Origin: Phoenix dactylifera
Taxonomy: Eukaryota > Streptophyta > Magnoliopsida > Arecales > Arecaceae
Assembly (NCBI RefSeq): GCF_009389715.1
Contig: NW_024067919.1
Span: 274,001 to 338,000, forward strand
Length of the DNA stretch: 64,000 nucleotides
Direction: 5' to 3'
Positions 23,201 through 35,996 of the stretch are shown piece by piece. The first letter of the stretch is position 1. The number at the start of each line of letters is the position of its first letter. The position numbers and the translations under genes were made by a program. The notes under the pieces were generated by a model, which was not told where the DNA came from, ran no database searches, and was given only the letters and a program-made list of their open reading frames with translations.

Positions 23201-24399
23201 GTTTTGCTTTTCCTTAAGGTTGAAGTGTTTGCCTCTACTTGGATTTTACTTCTCTTGAATAATATCCATTTTCTTTTCTTTATCTCTCTCTCTTTTTGTT
23301 ATTCTCAAGTAATTTTCATGAGAGAGCAGAATAGAGAATTAATCTTACGTATCATATATATGTATATCATGCAAACAACATCTTCATTATGCTCAAGGAT
23401 TCATAACTTCTCACAAGTTATTTTACATTAACATTTTAAGCATATACTTGTGTATTTCATGGTTATGACATAGGCAAAGATATATTTTAGTTTGGGCAAA
23501 CCATGAAATAATTTCTAAAAGTATAAGTCAGTCAATACACATATAGACATGATATCAAAAAATTAATAATTAAAGAATTTAATCATGCCATAATAAGATT
23601 TAAGTTACTGACTTTGCTCAACTAATTTGTGAGAAAGGTATCTAAATTACCTATTCATTATATGTTCTTCAAGCCAAACTAGATTTCTTATGTGTGAACT
23701 TTTGGCTGAAGAAGATCCTCTCTCTTGTTTGCATGTGAATGTTTAGTATATCTTACATGAAGATATCCTTCAAGTTGAAATTTCTCATTTTTCTTTCTTG
23801 AAGGAAGGTCATTAGTTTCTTTAAGATACAAAGCATACATCCAACATATATATTTTTTTTAACTAGATGACTCAATATAAAATATGACAATAGTTGCATG
23901 TTGAGTCACTTTACTCAAGAGATTGCCTAAATATAAGCAAGCACATATCATTTGAACTAAAGAGATAGATTCATTAACCAAGATAGTTTAAGTCAATTTA
24001 GTTTAGATTCTATTTGCTTAAGATAATTATCAATAAGATATGTTAACTATGTTTTAATCAATTTATCTTAAACATTTGTTTCTATCAAAATTCAGATTAT
24101 GATTTATTTGTTATCAATAAAATATGATTAATTAAAGTTAGATTGAAGTCTTGCACAAGGTCACATAATGAGCATACAATCTGGTCTACTAGCTGTATGA
24201 TAGAATAATTATTCTATCATGCTTCAATACGGCTTTAACACAATAGATCTACTTTGCTCATCCTTTTTAAATTCTACAAGATGGGGTCATAGATATACCT
24301 TCTTCATGCCAATCTTCTATAAGAGTTTTCTTGTGGACTAACGTTGGTCAATGAAGATCCCCTTTCCTGTTTGTCTTAATTTGGAGTTTGAGAGAAGAT
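20214..24399 (-). other. 3' interior of the Copia element
   Basis: AT-rich interior between the 3' LTR and the reverse-transcriptase trace. It is decayed, with no complete gene. It includes a pair of GC-rich hairpins at 22951-23060. Confidence 0.6.
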
Positions 24400-25170
24400 G
24401 TTAATTCATTCATCATATTTCAAACTCACTTTGCAATATAACTCTTCATTAGTAGAACCAAAAATGATGTCATCAATGCATACTTTGAGCAAATAAGATA
24501 TCACAAATTCATCTTTTTGATGCATAGATTTATCACTATTACTTTCTATCAAAAAGGTTGCTTAAGCTTTTATATATCATGCTTTTGATGCTTGTTCTAA
24601 ATCACATATTGCTTTATCATATATGTAATGTGTATTTTTAAATATGGTGGTTATTTTTCATAGATCTCCTTTTTAATGAAGTAACCACATAGGAGTGAAT
24701 TCTACACATTCATTTGACAGAATATAAAGCTCATGAAGCAAGCACATGATAATGATGATCTTTACTTCTAATCATGCAAGAATCTTTATCAAGATCTATT
24801 TCATCTTTTCTTGATTTAATCTTTTAGTAGTCATCAATTTTTCTTCATTAAGTGCATTTCTGAAAAGACTCAATTTTGTTATACTTATTAACAAGTTTTC
24901 AGATTGTTATATGTAAAAGATTAACCATATACATATATAATTTGATTTTAGTATTTTGATAACAAATCATTAGCCTCATAAAGAATAAAATGACTTGATA
25001 TTTTTGCAACTAAAATCTTTTCATTGAATATTCTATATGCATTGCTTGATGAATGATATCCAAGAATAGACATATCTCTATCAAATTTGGCATTATTTTC
25101 ATAAGAGCATATCAAGCATAACATGTACGACTGAAAAATATGAAAGATATGTAATGGTTCATTTTCCATT
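24400..25170 (-). pseudogene. Copia pol remnants (integrase and reverse transcriptase)
   Basis: Minus-strand traces of Copia pol. The integrase C-terminal region is near 25000-25170 (DMSILGYHSSSNAYR-like). The reverse-transcriptase active-site block is near 24420-24500 (CIDDIIFGSTNEE). Both are broken and form part of the fossil element. Confidence 0.65.
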
Positions 25171-26162
25171 TTTCAGAAGATCAAAATTTTCATAAAAAAT
25201 AGATCTAATAGAAATCATATGTATGACAAGCAGTGATGATAGTCTTTTAAAAATTATTTAAGTAGATGACTAACATACATAATTGTCTTTTTCATTTCTT
25301 CAAGAATTCTATTAACCCTATTTTACTTATGATGTCCTTGGAGCTGAAATAATTGAATTTAATATTATTATCTGTATAACCTTAATCAGGATTTTGGTTT
25401 TCAACACTGTGCCATGATCTTCACAGTTTGGAAACCTTTTTCATTTGAAGCGCTTTTACGAGATTTAGTAAATACAGAAAAATACTTCAGTTTTATTTTC
25501 CAAGAACAAATCCAATGTAAGCTTTTGAAAACTTAGAGATGGAAACAACATCTTTAGATTTAGAAGTGATTTTTGTTTGTTTCCTTAGTTAGCATGCATA
25601 GCAAAACTTTGACCTTTAAGTAGATAATCTAAGTAAGCCTATAGCAAGGTCTTTTGAGATTAAGTACATACTAGCATGAGTTGATTCTATGTGCCAAGGA
25701 TGGTTTCTTTAATCTTGGTATTCATAGTGCATATATTCAAAAGCATACCAAGTACACATTATCATATCTATGATCAATAAACAATGATGCCATGGATAAA
25801 AACTCTCAATCAAGCATATAGAGAATTCATAGAATTAATCTTAATAATGATTAATCATTTAGCAACTTTATCCAATAGTGAGTAAAGTATCCTATAAAAT
25901 GAAGTGATTTGATTATATTTCCAAAAGTATTTTCTATATCACAAAATTGATCAACACATGCAATTCATACTTTAATCAACTAATAAAACAATTTCAGTAT
26001 GAGAGGATGCAAGAATTACTAATTTCATTATTTCTTCCATTTTAGTCACTTTTCTTAAGTATATTTTAAGTTTCACTCTTTAATATATGTCTAGAGCACC
26101 CAATGTCCAATTTAACATCTTTTGTTGGAGCCTTGAGTGCTAGACACACCTGCAGAAAATAT

Positions 26163-27293
26163 TTAGATTTTCAACTTAGGAACCCAAGCTCTTTTGGGTC
26201 CTTGCAGGTTAGCTATTATTGTTCCTTTTGGAACCCATATTTTCTTAATAGCTATTTTGTCCATAGGCTTGCAGATTTTAGGACTACAAGAAGTGTATTT
26301 CTGCATCTTCTTATTAAATTTAACGAACATGGATTTAACATGAGTGGTAGATAACCCTTCAGTTTTCTGTTTTTGCCTTTTAGGTTTATCAAATTTGCAA
26401 TGTACAGATTTAGGAACAGAAGTGATTTTGCATAATCTTTGTTCCTGTTTATCAGCATTATAAGAATCTATTTTAAAATGATTAGAAACTGTTTTAACAA
26501 ACATATTATTGAAAGATTTTTGGGTGTACCAAGGTTGACATCCCAATCCAATATTATCAAATTCAGCTCTTTGATTATTTATCATTAGATTCAATTTTTC
26601 AGAGCTCAAAGTAAATCTTTCAACAACAGGTTTTAATTTGTCAACTTCTTTAGTTAATCTTTTGTTATCTTCTGAAAGCAATTCATTATTTTTCTTAAGT
26701 TTATCATGGCTTTCAGTGAGAAGTTGGTTTTTCTGATTTAGTTCTTTATTTTTCTTAATTAAGATTTCAGTTTCATTTACTAGGATTTTCTTTTCATTCT
26801 TCAGGTTCTTGTTTTTACAAATGAGTTTCTTATGTTCTTGATACAAATCAGAAAAGGCATCATGGAGTTCATCAAATGTAAAATTGCTTTCAGTTTCAGC
26901 ATGTACCTCTTGTGCCACCAAGCACGGATTTTCAATATGATACTGCTCTCCTTCTACACATGATGTTTCAGATTTGTTAGTGCATTCATATTTGTCTTCA
27001 AGCATATTCCATATTTCTTTAGCAGTCATGCAAGAAGATATGCAATTAAACTCATTCCTATCTAGTGCACAATATAGTAGGTTCATGGCTTTTGAATTTT
27101 GTTGAGCCATTTTCTCATTATGACTAGTGTTTGTGTGTGTTCCATTGACTATAATGCTCCATAAACTATAATCAACTGATTGTATAAAAATGCGCATGCG
27201 TATTTTCCAATGTGTATAGTTTATGCCATTAAATAGTGGAGGTGTATCAATTGATTGTCCTTCTCCTAGAAAACTATCTATTTGAGTTGTCAT
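26163..27293 (-). other. Copia gag-like region (UBN2-type)
   Basis: The gag-like part of the fossil Copia element, beginning just inside the right LTR. The N-terminal portion (PPLFNGINYTHWKIRM, MTAKEIWNMLEDKYE) is the gag-polypeptide domain of plant Copia elements. The middle is a long coiled coil rich in Lys, Asn, Glu and Leu. Its position next to the primer-binding site sets the element's orientation. Confidence 0.8.
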
Positions 27294-27355
27294 GATCTTT
27301 GGCTCTAGTCGGTTAAGACTACAAATAATATTTGAGCACCTGCTCTGATACCACT

Positions 27356-29418
27356 TGTTGCCCAGTAGATACAACCCAAGAGGGGGGGTGAATTGGGTCT
27401 TTTAAAACTTTTATGCTACTTCTAAAACTTTATGATTAACTATGCTAAGTTGTATAGATGCACAGTGAAAGTTAAACTTAGCAAGGGTTTGATGTATAGA
27501 CTTCGACTTGATTAAATATGCTTGCAACTAAAGGATGTGTGGATAAGAATTAAGCAAGCAATTTATCTAAGTAAGTAAGTGTGTTAGTTAGACAATAACT
27601 AGAGGCATTACAAACACAAAGGACATATAGTGGTTCGGTGCACCCCAGCACCTACATCCACTCCCCAAGACCTCTTGAAAATTTCACTATAATCCTACCG
27701 ATTACAGCCGGTTGTTTTACAAGCTCACAACCCAACTTGTTGTTTTACGAGCGCACAACGAACTCGGTCGGTTTTCCCAGGCTCACCGACTAGAACCAAC
27801 CCCGATTGTTTTTCCGGGCTCACAATCAAACCCTTACACGTTGGTTTTACCCTCGGCTCACCAACAAACCTAAACCCCGTTGGTTTTTCCTTTGGCTCAC
27901 CAACAAACCTTTAACCCCTTGATTCAATCCCTTGATTGAATCAAGTTACAAGATATTAAAACAAAGAATAAAAACAAATCAAAGCTTCTTAAACAAGCAG
28001 ATATGACAATATAAACAAATAGAGTAAAGAGAAGCCCTCAAACGAGTTTTGAAGATGGAGGAGCTCGGCTTCTTCTTTACTTGATCCTCCTCTGATTTGG
28101 CATGAAGTAGAGGATCCCCGAGGCAGCACACGGATGGAGAGGAAGCTTTCGGATTCACTTGGATGCTCTTCTTCTCTCTATTTCGTTTTGGATGGCCCTT
28201 TTGTGCTTATGGGAGATTTCCTTTGTAATCTCTTTGAGATCTCTTTCCTAGATGATCTCTCCCACTTTCATGATCTCTCCCCTAGCTCTCTTCTTGTTTT
28301 TATAGCTTTAGATGGCGTGGAAACAAGAATATAGCCGTTAGAGACAAGAAAAAGAGCCGTTGGACACAGTCTGCATTTCCTGACAATGTTACCGTTGGGA
28401 TCGGAGTCGACTCGCGCGATCAGGAGTCGGCTCGCCTGTTGCAGGAGTCGGCTCGTGTTTTACCGGAGACGACTCGGTCACTGTTCCAAATTTGAATTAA
28501 TGTGCTTGCCTCGACTGGGAGTCGACTCGACTTAACCTGGAGTCGACTCGCCAACTTCTGGAGCTGACCTGGCAATTTCGGAGTCGGCTCATCCACTGAA
28601 GTCCGTGGATCCAATTTTGAATTTGATCCACTCGAGTCGACTCGACTGTCCTGGGAGTCGACTCGAATCTCAGAGCCCGAACTCCCGATCCTCTGTCTTT
28701 TGGCTCGTCCAGTCTTGGAGTCGACTCGAACTTCCTCGGAGTCGACTCGGCTCTCAGTTTCCGAAACTTGGTCTTCTGCCTTTTGATGTGAAGCTGTCTT
28801 GGAGTCGACTCGAGCTGTCTGGGAGTCGACTCGAATCTCAGAGGCAGTAACCTGGTCTTCTGTCTGTTGATGGTCGCGGAGTCTCGGAGTCGACTCGTGC
28901 AATGCGGAAGTCGACTCGAATCTCAGAGTCCCAAAAATGCTTTCTGACTTTTTCCTTGTGTTCCGCTGAGAGTCGACTCTTGCTTTCTTTGGAGTCGACC
29001 TACCAACCATCGGAGTCGACTCGCGTGCCACTGGAGTCGACTCGAATCTCAGAGTCCGAAAATCGTTCTCTGACTTTTCTGCCTGTGACTCCTAGGAGTC
29101 GACTCATACTTCTCCGGAGTCGACTCATACTTCTCCGGAGTCGACTCGAATTCCACTGGAGTCGACTCGAAGACTGTTCTTTTGAATTTTTCTTTTGATT
29201 TTACTCCTCCAATTTGAATCCTTTGAACTTTAAACTTGGGCCAATAAATTGTAGCTTTCTTCCAACTTGAGAGCTTTGGAGGCCTTCTTGTGTTCTTCCA
29301 ACTTGCTATGTTCCTTGCAAAATAAATATCTTTCTCCTTGCAACATAAACATTAGTATCTATACTTCAAGGTTTTGTGATCATCAAAATCAATCTATGAA
29401 TCAATCTTTGGGTCATCA
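27356..29418 (-). repeat. Right LTR (5' LTR) of the Copia element
   Basis: A 2,063-bp partner of 18151-20213, with about eight differences by eye over the full length. It holds the second copy of the GAGTCGACTC palindrome array. Confidence 0.95.
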
Positions 29419-29423
29419 AAAAA

Positions 29424-31313
29424 ATTTCTTAATATTTTTGTAATATATGACATAATGATAAGATCCAAGAGAGCCTACTAGGATGGAATTCATTCGATGC
29501 ATTCATTATATAGAAGGAAAGGAATAGGTATCAATAAAAGCTGAGTTCAAATATGCCAGAACTTATCATTTATAATAATATTATTGCAACTTATTTTTTA
29601 CTTTTAATTTGTTATTTATTATTTTATAAATTATAAAATCAAATGATAGAGCTACAATCACAACCAATGCCAAAGGGTAAGGCCTCATTAACTCTAGATA
29701 AGATAGTTGATCATGAGCTTGATATGAGATCGGGATACATCAAAGGTCTTGGTTATTGTCCGAAGCCAAGTACTTCGAGGTCCGCTCATTAATCATTGTC
29801 CAAATATCAACAGTCAGAGGCAGAGGCTCAAAATTTAAAGATACAGTCTAAGTGATCAAAGGTAGAGTCTTAACAGTCATAAATATAAATTTAGAATTTA
29901 AAGATATAGTCTCAATAATCAAAGATAGATGATTTGAGGTCATAACTAAACTCGGCATTACCTAATCAACCTGAGAAACTTCAGGCTTTGCACAACAGCA
30001 AATCTATCTCATAGTTAGTCACCGATAATATACTTGTATTTTACTTTTTTATGATAAGATACATTTTCTTGAACATTTTTAAAAATATTTTATTTTCTTT
30101 GTCTCCATGTTTATTAAATGAAAAGCATTGTACATGACTTATACACTATTGACTAATTAAACCTTATCTTAATTTTTGTACAAATTAATGTGGATTATGG
30201 ATTGTTATATAGGGAGAGCATGGAGCATTTATTGGACTTGGGACTAGTTACTATTGGGATATTTTTATTTAGTAGGTTTCAGTTTTATTTTGGGGATATT
30301 ATGTAAGTGAACACTGATAAAGTGTATCAATGATTGATGTTATTGATTCATTTTGGAATTGATTTGTTATTTATTAGATTCCACGATTTTAGATTCAAAT
30401 GTGTTGTTGATATATGATATTTGTAAAATATATTGACATGTTTAGCAATCATATGTTACAAAGAAAACAAAAAGAAGGAAAAATTATTTTCTAGAAATAA
30501 ATTACTTCTAGCAAGTTAATAAATTTTGTTTATAAGAGTGATTCAACATAAGTTGACCAATATCAATCTTGCAGCGAAAAGAAAAATTGCTTAGCGATGA
30601 TATATGTTCCATTGATCCTAGAGGAAAATAGACAATTATAATACTTCGTTCAAAAAGGCTATATATTGGTAAAGAATAGTTTTCATTACTAATTTGTCTT
30701 TTTGCAACAAAAAACATTTACCTACTAATGGTGAGCTATAAGCAATGAAGATATCGGTCACTAGTATTTTGCAATTTGCAATAAAAATATTTCATCTTTA
30801 GTACTTGATTTGAGCGACAAAATAGTATCATCTCCAATAACCATCTTTTTATGATAAGGTCAAATTTATTACAAAAATTTAACTCCATCTAGTAGAAGTT
30901 TTATATTAGTTAGATTTTGTTTAAAAATTTAAATCTTATAATTTTATAGTTATCTTGTGTGTGAATTTTTAATGTGTTAAATATGTAATGCTAAGTAGAA
31001 ATGATTGCATCTAAAAAGATTGCATGACACTATGAAGAGAGGGAGATCACTACTAGAAGTGCCCTTAAGTGCACAGCATTTTGGACCACTGGACCATGCA
31101 TTCCACGCCCAAAAACACAATATACGAATTTTATAATTATCATATATGTGAAATTTAAAGCAATTAAATGTCTAATACTAAGTAGAAAGTGATTGCATGT
31201 AAAATTAGAGAATAATTTAATTTAGCTGCATCATTGACACTGTATAAAGAAAGATTACCATCACAAACATGTCCTCCTTCCAGTGGACTATGAATCCTAT
31301 GCCAAAATGACCT
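29424..31313. other. AT-rich intergenic DNA
   Basis: No gene seen. About 29690-29960 has repeated short blocks (ATTTAAAGATA, AGTCTCAATAATCAAAG) that look like the remains of an older repeat. Confidence 0.4.
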
Positions 31314-31399
31314 AATATGAACAGTGCCGGCTCGAGCCTTAGGCGACCGCCTAAGGCCCCCGGCCCAGGGAAGGCCCCCACCACCCACTTGTTTTTTTT

Positions 31400-32290
31400 T
31401 TTTTTTAATTCCAGCTCAGGGCTATCGCCTATGTGGGAGACTGGGAGGGGACTGGCTATGCCTATGGGCTATCACTGGCGGAGTGGGCAGCGGGTTTGGG
31501 CGGCGGCGACGCGACGTAAAATGGTGAAAGGTTGAGGCCGACTGCGGCGACTGGCGACGGGCGACGGGCGATGGCGTGGTCGGTGGTCGAGCGGTCGAGT
31601 CGTCAACACTCGACAAGCAACGGGCAAGTGGGCAACGGCTTTTTCCTCCCCGGCTCCCCCCTTCTCTCCGACAGTCCGACTCTCCCCTTCTCTGCCTTTT
31701 TAATGTCGGAACCTTCTCCGGTTCTCGGCACTCGGTCTCGGCACTCGGCAGGGCAGATCGGCTATTCGGCTTGCAAAACCCTCTCTAGCTCTCCTCGCCG
31801 ACGTCCGGTCCACTGTGCGTCCGTGCAGAGTCCCGTGACTTCCGTCCTCTCCTCGGCGTCCAGCGTCCTCGCCGACTCCGAGTCGCCGTCCTCGGCTCCT
31901 CCGACATCCGACTCCGCGGCGACCGAGGGCCGAGGCGGTGAGGCCTCAGTGACTCAGTCCCATCCTCTTCTCGCCGACGTCGCCGACTCGCCGTCCTCGG
32001 CCTCCCGTGAGGCTGTGACCGGCGCCGGCGGTGGCCCCGTCCTCTCCTCAGACCTCAGCTCCTCCGCCGCTCCGGCCGGCGGCCTCCTCGGGGTTCCCGG
32101 TTCCCAAATCCCAAGTCCCGACGGCCGACGGACCTGACACCCGACCTCCTCCCAGGCTCCCAGTCCCACGGTCCCACCGGGCCACCTCCCGAGGTTCGGC
32201 TGTTCCCAGTTCCCACTGTGGCACTGTCTACAGTCCACTGTTCCCGATTCCCCAATCCCACTGAGTTGAGTAAGTAACTGTAGTATGTAG
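31400..32290 (+). promoter_or_regulatory. CpG-rich leader of the hAT element
   Basis: Strongly GC- and CpG-rich DNA with repeated TCCGAC, CGCCGAC and CGGCACT words, lying between the left terminus and the transposase. It is probably promoter and 5' UTR. A possible UTR intron (donor GTAAGT near 32269, acceptor TTGTAG near 32382) is only a guess. Composition is unlike the AT-rich transposase that follows. Confidence 0.45.
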
Positions 32291-32616
32291 TTACTTAGTT
32301 TATTAATTATTTTTTGGTTTAATTAAATTATATTTAGTTAAGTAATTAATTTAAAATTTGTTATTTTTTGGTTCAATTGTAGATTGGTTGTGACTTCACT
32401 ACTTCAGCGGTTCGGCACTATTCGGCCTCTTCTCGCTGTCGAGTTCGGAACTATTCCACCTCTTCTCGACACAATTAAGTTCGGCACTACTTGTCGGGAC
32501 CCGAGTTTGTTTTTCTTGACACAATTAAGTTTTATCATTTTTAACTTTTTTATATTTTGATTTGTTTGTGGTAGTTTTTTAATTGCTTAGTTTGATAATA
32601 TTATTTATAGATTAAA

Positions 32617-35107
32617 ATGTCTAATAGAAAATATGACTGTGGATATGAAAAACTCAAAAAAAAAAGAAAAATCGATAAACTCATTCAATCTCAAAAAGGA
32701 GCTCTGGATAGATTTGTTGTTACAAACAAACATAACACTACATCAAATTCAACTCAAGAATTAGCAATAGAACAGGCACCCGAAATAGAGTTAAAAAATG
32801 AGATTGCCAGTGAAACAATATCTAGTGAAGAACACAATGGAGAATCAGATAGAGATAGGATAAACAAGGAAAAAGATTGTGAAACTAGTTCTATTCCTAC
32901 AAATTTATATGATCCTGGTCAATGGAAAATAATTGATACAAAATTTAGAGATCTAATAGTGGAAAGAGGTCCAATTAGGGATTATGATTTTCATTTTCCT
33001 AAGGATGAAAACAATAGACACTTTTCTACGATATATTATATTCGTAAGTTACCTAATGGTGAAAAACATGATAGAAAATGGTTAGTGTATTCGAAAGATT
33101 TGGATAGAGTATATTGTTTTTGCTGTAAATTATTTGATTCAAAGTCTAGCACGAGTCAATTAGTCAATGAAGGAAGTAGGGATTGGAAAAATCTAGGTAT
33201 CAAGCTTAAAAGTCATGAAACAACTAATGAACATATCATTAGCATGAATAGGTGGATTGAGTTAGAAGTGAGATTGCTAAAAAATAATACAATTGATAAA
33301 AATCTCCAAGAACAAATAAACCAAGAGAAGGATCATTGGAAAAAAGTTCTATTTAGAATTATTGCTGTCGTAAAAAATCTTGCAAAAAATAATTTAGCAT
33401 TTCGAGGAAAGAATGAAAAGATCTATCAAAGCAATAACGGAAATTTTCTAAGTTTTATTGAAACGATTGCAGAATTTGATCCAATAATGCAAGAACATAT
33501 TCGACGCATTCAACATGGTGAAATTTACAATCATTATTTAGGTCATAATATTCAAAATGAATTGATTCAAATGTTAGCATCTGAAATTAAAGCTATAATA
33601 CTTAAAAAGATTAAAGAAGCAAAATATTTTTCTGTAATACTTGATTGCACTCCTGATGCAAGCCATCAGGAACAAATGACCCTAGTTTTAAGATGTGTAG
33701 ATACTTCAACAAGTTCAGTAAAAGTAGAAGAATATTTTTTAGAATTTTTAGAAATAGATGATACCTCTGGAAAGAGCCTTTTTAATGAACTTATAAATAT
33801 AATAGAAAAACATAAACTTGATGTTAATGATATAAGAGGACAAGGGTATGATAATGGATCTAATATGAAAGGAAAACATCAAGGTGTACAAAGAAGATTA
33901 TTAGATATAAATCCTAGAGCATTTTACACACCATGTGGATGTCATAACTTGAATTTAGTATTATGTGATACTGCTAACTCGTGTCCTAAAGCTATATCTT
34001 TTTTTGGAGTGATACAACGGATTTATATCTTATTTTCTTCTTCTACAAAACGATGGAAAATTTTACAAGATAATATATCTACATTAACTCTTAAACCCTT
34101 GTCACAAACACGTTGGGAAAGTCGTATTGAAAGTGTCAAAGCAATTAAAAACCAAGCTCCTAAAATAAGAGATGCTTTAGTTCAATTAGCGGAAACTAGT
34201 GAAGATCCTAAAATAAAGAGTGAAGCCACATGTTTAGCTACATATGAGATTGAAAATTTTGAATTTTTATTAGGCATGAATATTTGGTATGATATATTGT
34301 TTGCTGTTAACTCAGTTAGTAAGATTTTACAATCTGAAGACATGCATATTGATGTTGCTATAGATCAATTAAAAGGTCTTCTTTCTTATTTGAAAAGTTA
34401 TAGGGAAAATGGATTCATGAATGCTTTGAATTCATCTAAAGAAATTGCAAATAAAATGGAAATAGAACCTATATTTTGTGAAAAACGTGTGATCCGTAGA
34501 AAAAAAATATTTTGATGAAAATAATGATGATGAGATAACAAGATCAGCTGAAGAATCTTTTAGAATTGATTACTTTTTATATATAGTAGATCAAGCTATT
34601 TTTTCAATTCAAAATAGGTTTGAACAATTTACCGTATATGAAAATGTTTTTGGTTTTTTGTTTAATTTTAGAAAGTTAAAATCTTTGAATGAAGATGATT
34701 TGAAAAAGTGTTGTCTTAATCTTGAAAACTTTTTAAAGCATGGTGAATATTCTGATATTGATGGTATTGATCTGTTTTCAGAGTTAAAAATTTTAAAAGA
34801 ATTTTTACAAACAGAAACTAGTACCCCTATTGATATTTTAAGTTTTATAAAAAAAACAGATTCTTTTCCAAATGCATGCATTGCATATAGGATATTATTA
34901 ACAATACCTGTAACAGTTGCTTCTGCTGAAAGAAGTTTTTCAAAATTAAAATTGATAAAATCTTATTTGCGATCAACTATGTCACAAGAAAGATTAAATG
35001 GATTAGCTATATTATCGATTGAAAATAGTATTTTAATGGATCTTGAGTATAAAAGTTTAATTAGTAATTTTGCTTCTCAAAAAGCTAGGCGAATTATTTT
35101 TAAATAA
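32617..35107 (+). pseudogene. hAT transposase (zf-TTF/DUF4371), one frameshift
   Basis: Transposase of the ZMYM/zf-TTF hAT group. Residues 1-90 are Lys/Glu-rich. A TTF-type zinc finger follows ([14 protein letters not shown] ... [10 protein letters not shown]), then the DUF4371 core ([47 protein letters not shown]) and the C-terminal hAT dimerisation domain (IPVTVASAERSFSKLKLI ... RLNGLAILSIEN). The first frame runs 32617-34515. At about 34500, in a run of eight A, one extra base moves the rest (DENNDDEITRSAEESF onward, to 35107) into the next frame. Apart from that break the protein, about 830 aa, appears complete. Length and order match this family. The single homopolymer shift could be a real recent mutation or a sequencing error. 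Confidence 0.85.
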
Positions 35108-35227
35108 AAATTTTAAAATATTTTTATACTTATTAAAAAAATTATTATTTAAATAATAATAAAAAAGGCCCCTTCTAATGAGTTCGCCTAAGGCTCCCAA
35201 ATGTATTGGGCCGCCCCTGAATATGAA

Positions 35228-35996
35228 CATCGCTGGCTAGGAATTGAAAGCTTCAGTGTCCGAATGCAGGTCAAACTTCAGCTAATATTTGATGAACCCG
35301 ACATCCAAGCAAGTAGATATCAATATATTTCGAATATTAAAAATAGTTATATATAAATACATAATACACAAGCACCATAGCATAACAAAAGAAAATTATT
35401 GCAACCAAATCCTACTATTTGTAAAAAAAATATGCGGAAAAAAGATCTCAAAATGTTGAGATGAACCTATGCCAATTCATAGGTCGTACCAGTTGATGGT
35501 TGTCCTCAATCCATCCATCTAGGAACTAGACCATTTCAAGATTAGACCATGATCCTGAATTGGTAGATGTTGAGACAATGTGGTGTTTGGTAGATCCTGA
35601 ATGCTATACCATGCTAAATGAATAAAAATGAGGCCAGAGCCCCTTCATCACAGACAAGTCATTACAGCACAAGTTGTAAGAAAATATAAAAGATATAAAT
35701 AAATCTATTTTGTCCTATCAACTTAAGCTTTTGAGATAAGTGGTGATTTCAACACAGGCTACCTTGTTTTCAAATAAACCAACTAAAAACAAAGATGAAC
35801 AAACGACTTGTTATGATACTCAGAGTCAGAGGTATTCCTCTTTTTCTGATGTAGAAAAAAATTAACATATGATTCTTGCACTAATCTACCAAGTCTGATG
35901 GCTGAGCTTCCAGCAGCATGCAAAGGGTGATGGATTATTATTATTCTTATTATTTGGTTATGAGGTGAACCGCCCGAGAAGTTTTATGAGGATTCC
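35228..35996. other. Intergenic DNA, no gene seen
   Basis: AT-rich sequence between the hAT element and the tandem repeat. Nothing recognised. Confidence 0.4.

Larger units (their letters stand above)
18151..29418 (-). mobile_element. Copia LTR retrotransposon, SIRE/Maximus-like, broken
   Basis: An 11.27-kb fossil Copia element in minus orientation. LTRs of 2,063 bp lie at 18151-20213 and 27356-29418 and are bounded by TG...CA. An AAAAA target duplication lies at 18146-18150 and 29419-29423. Next to the right LTR is a primer-binding site complementary to initiator Met tRNA (TGGTATCAGAGC on the minus strand, about 27339-27350). Next to the left LTR is a purine tract (AAAAAAGGGGAGA, about 20215-20228 on the minus strand). 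Gag, integrase and reverse-transcriptase traces follow in Copia order. The two LTRs differ at only about eight positions, so insertion is recent, of the order of a few hundred thousand years or less under usual plant rates. The coding interior is broken, with many breaks across pol. Confidence 0.9.
31322..35219 (+). mobile_element. hAT element, zf-TTF/DUF4371 type, nearly intact
   Basis: A 3,898-bp element flanked by a perfect 8-bp target duplication AATATGAA (31314-31321 and 35220-35227). Termini are CAGTGCCGGCTC on the left and, read inward from the right, CAGGGGCGGCCC. Both ends then carry GCCTTAGGCG, and the left end forms a near-palindrome (GCCTTAGGCG then CGCCTAAGGC). A GC-rich leader (about 31400-32280, strongly CpG-rich) precedes an AT-rich coding region. 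The small open frames in the leader look like by-products of high GC. Perfect duplications and near-intact coding indicate a young insertion. Confidence 0.93.

Noticed and set aside
23870-23900. CRISPR-like or phage-like arrays anywhere in the window
   Set aside because: No short repeats with regular unique spacers; the tandem repeats present are plant-type and the window is nuclear plant DNA.
31532-32137. 201-codon frame in the hAT leader
   Set aside because: Ser/Pro/Ala-rich with CpG-rich codons, no domain; likely a by-product of composition.
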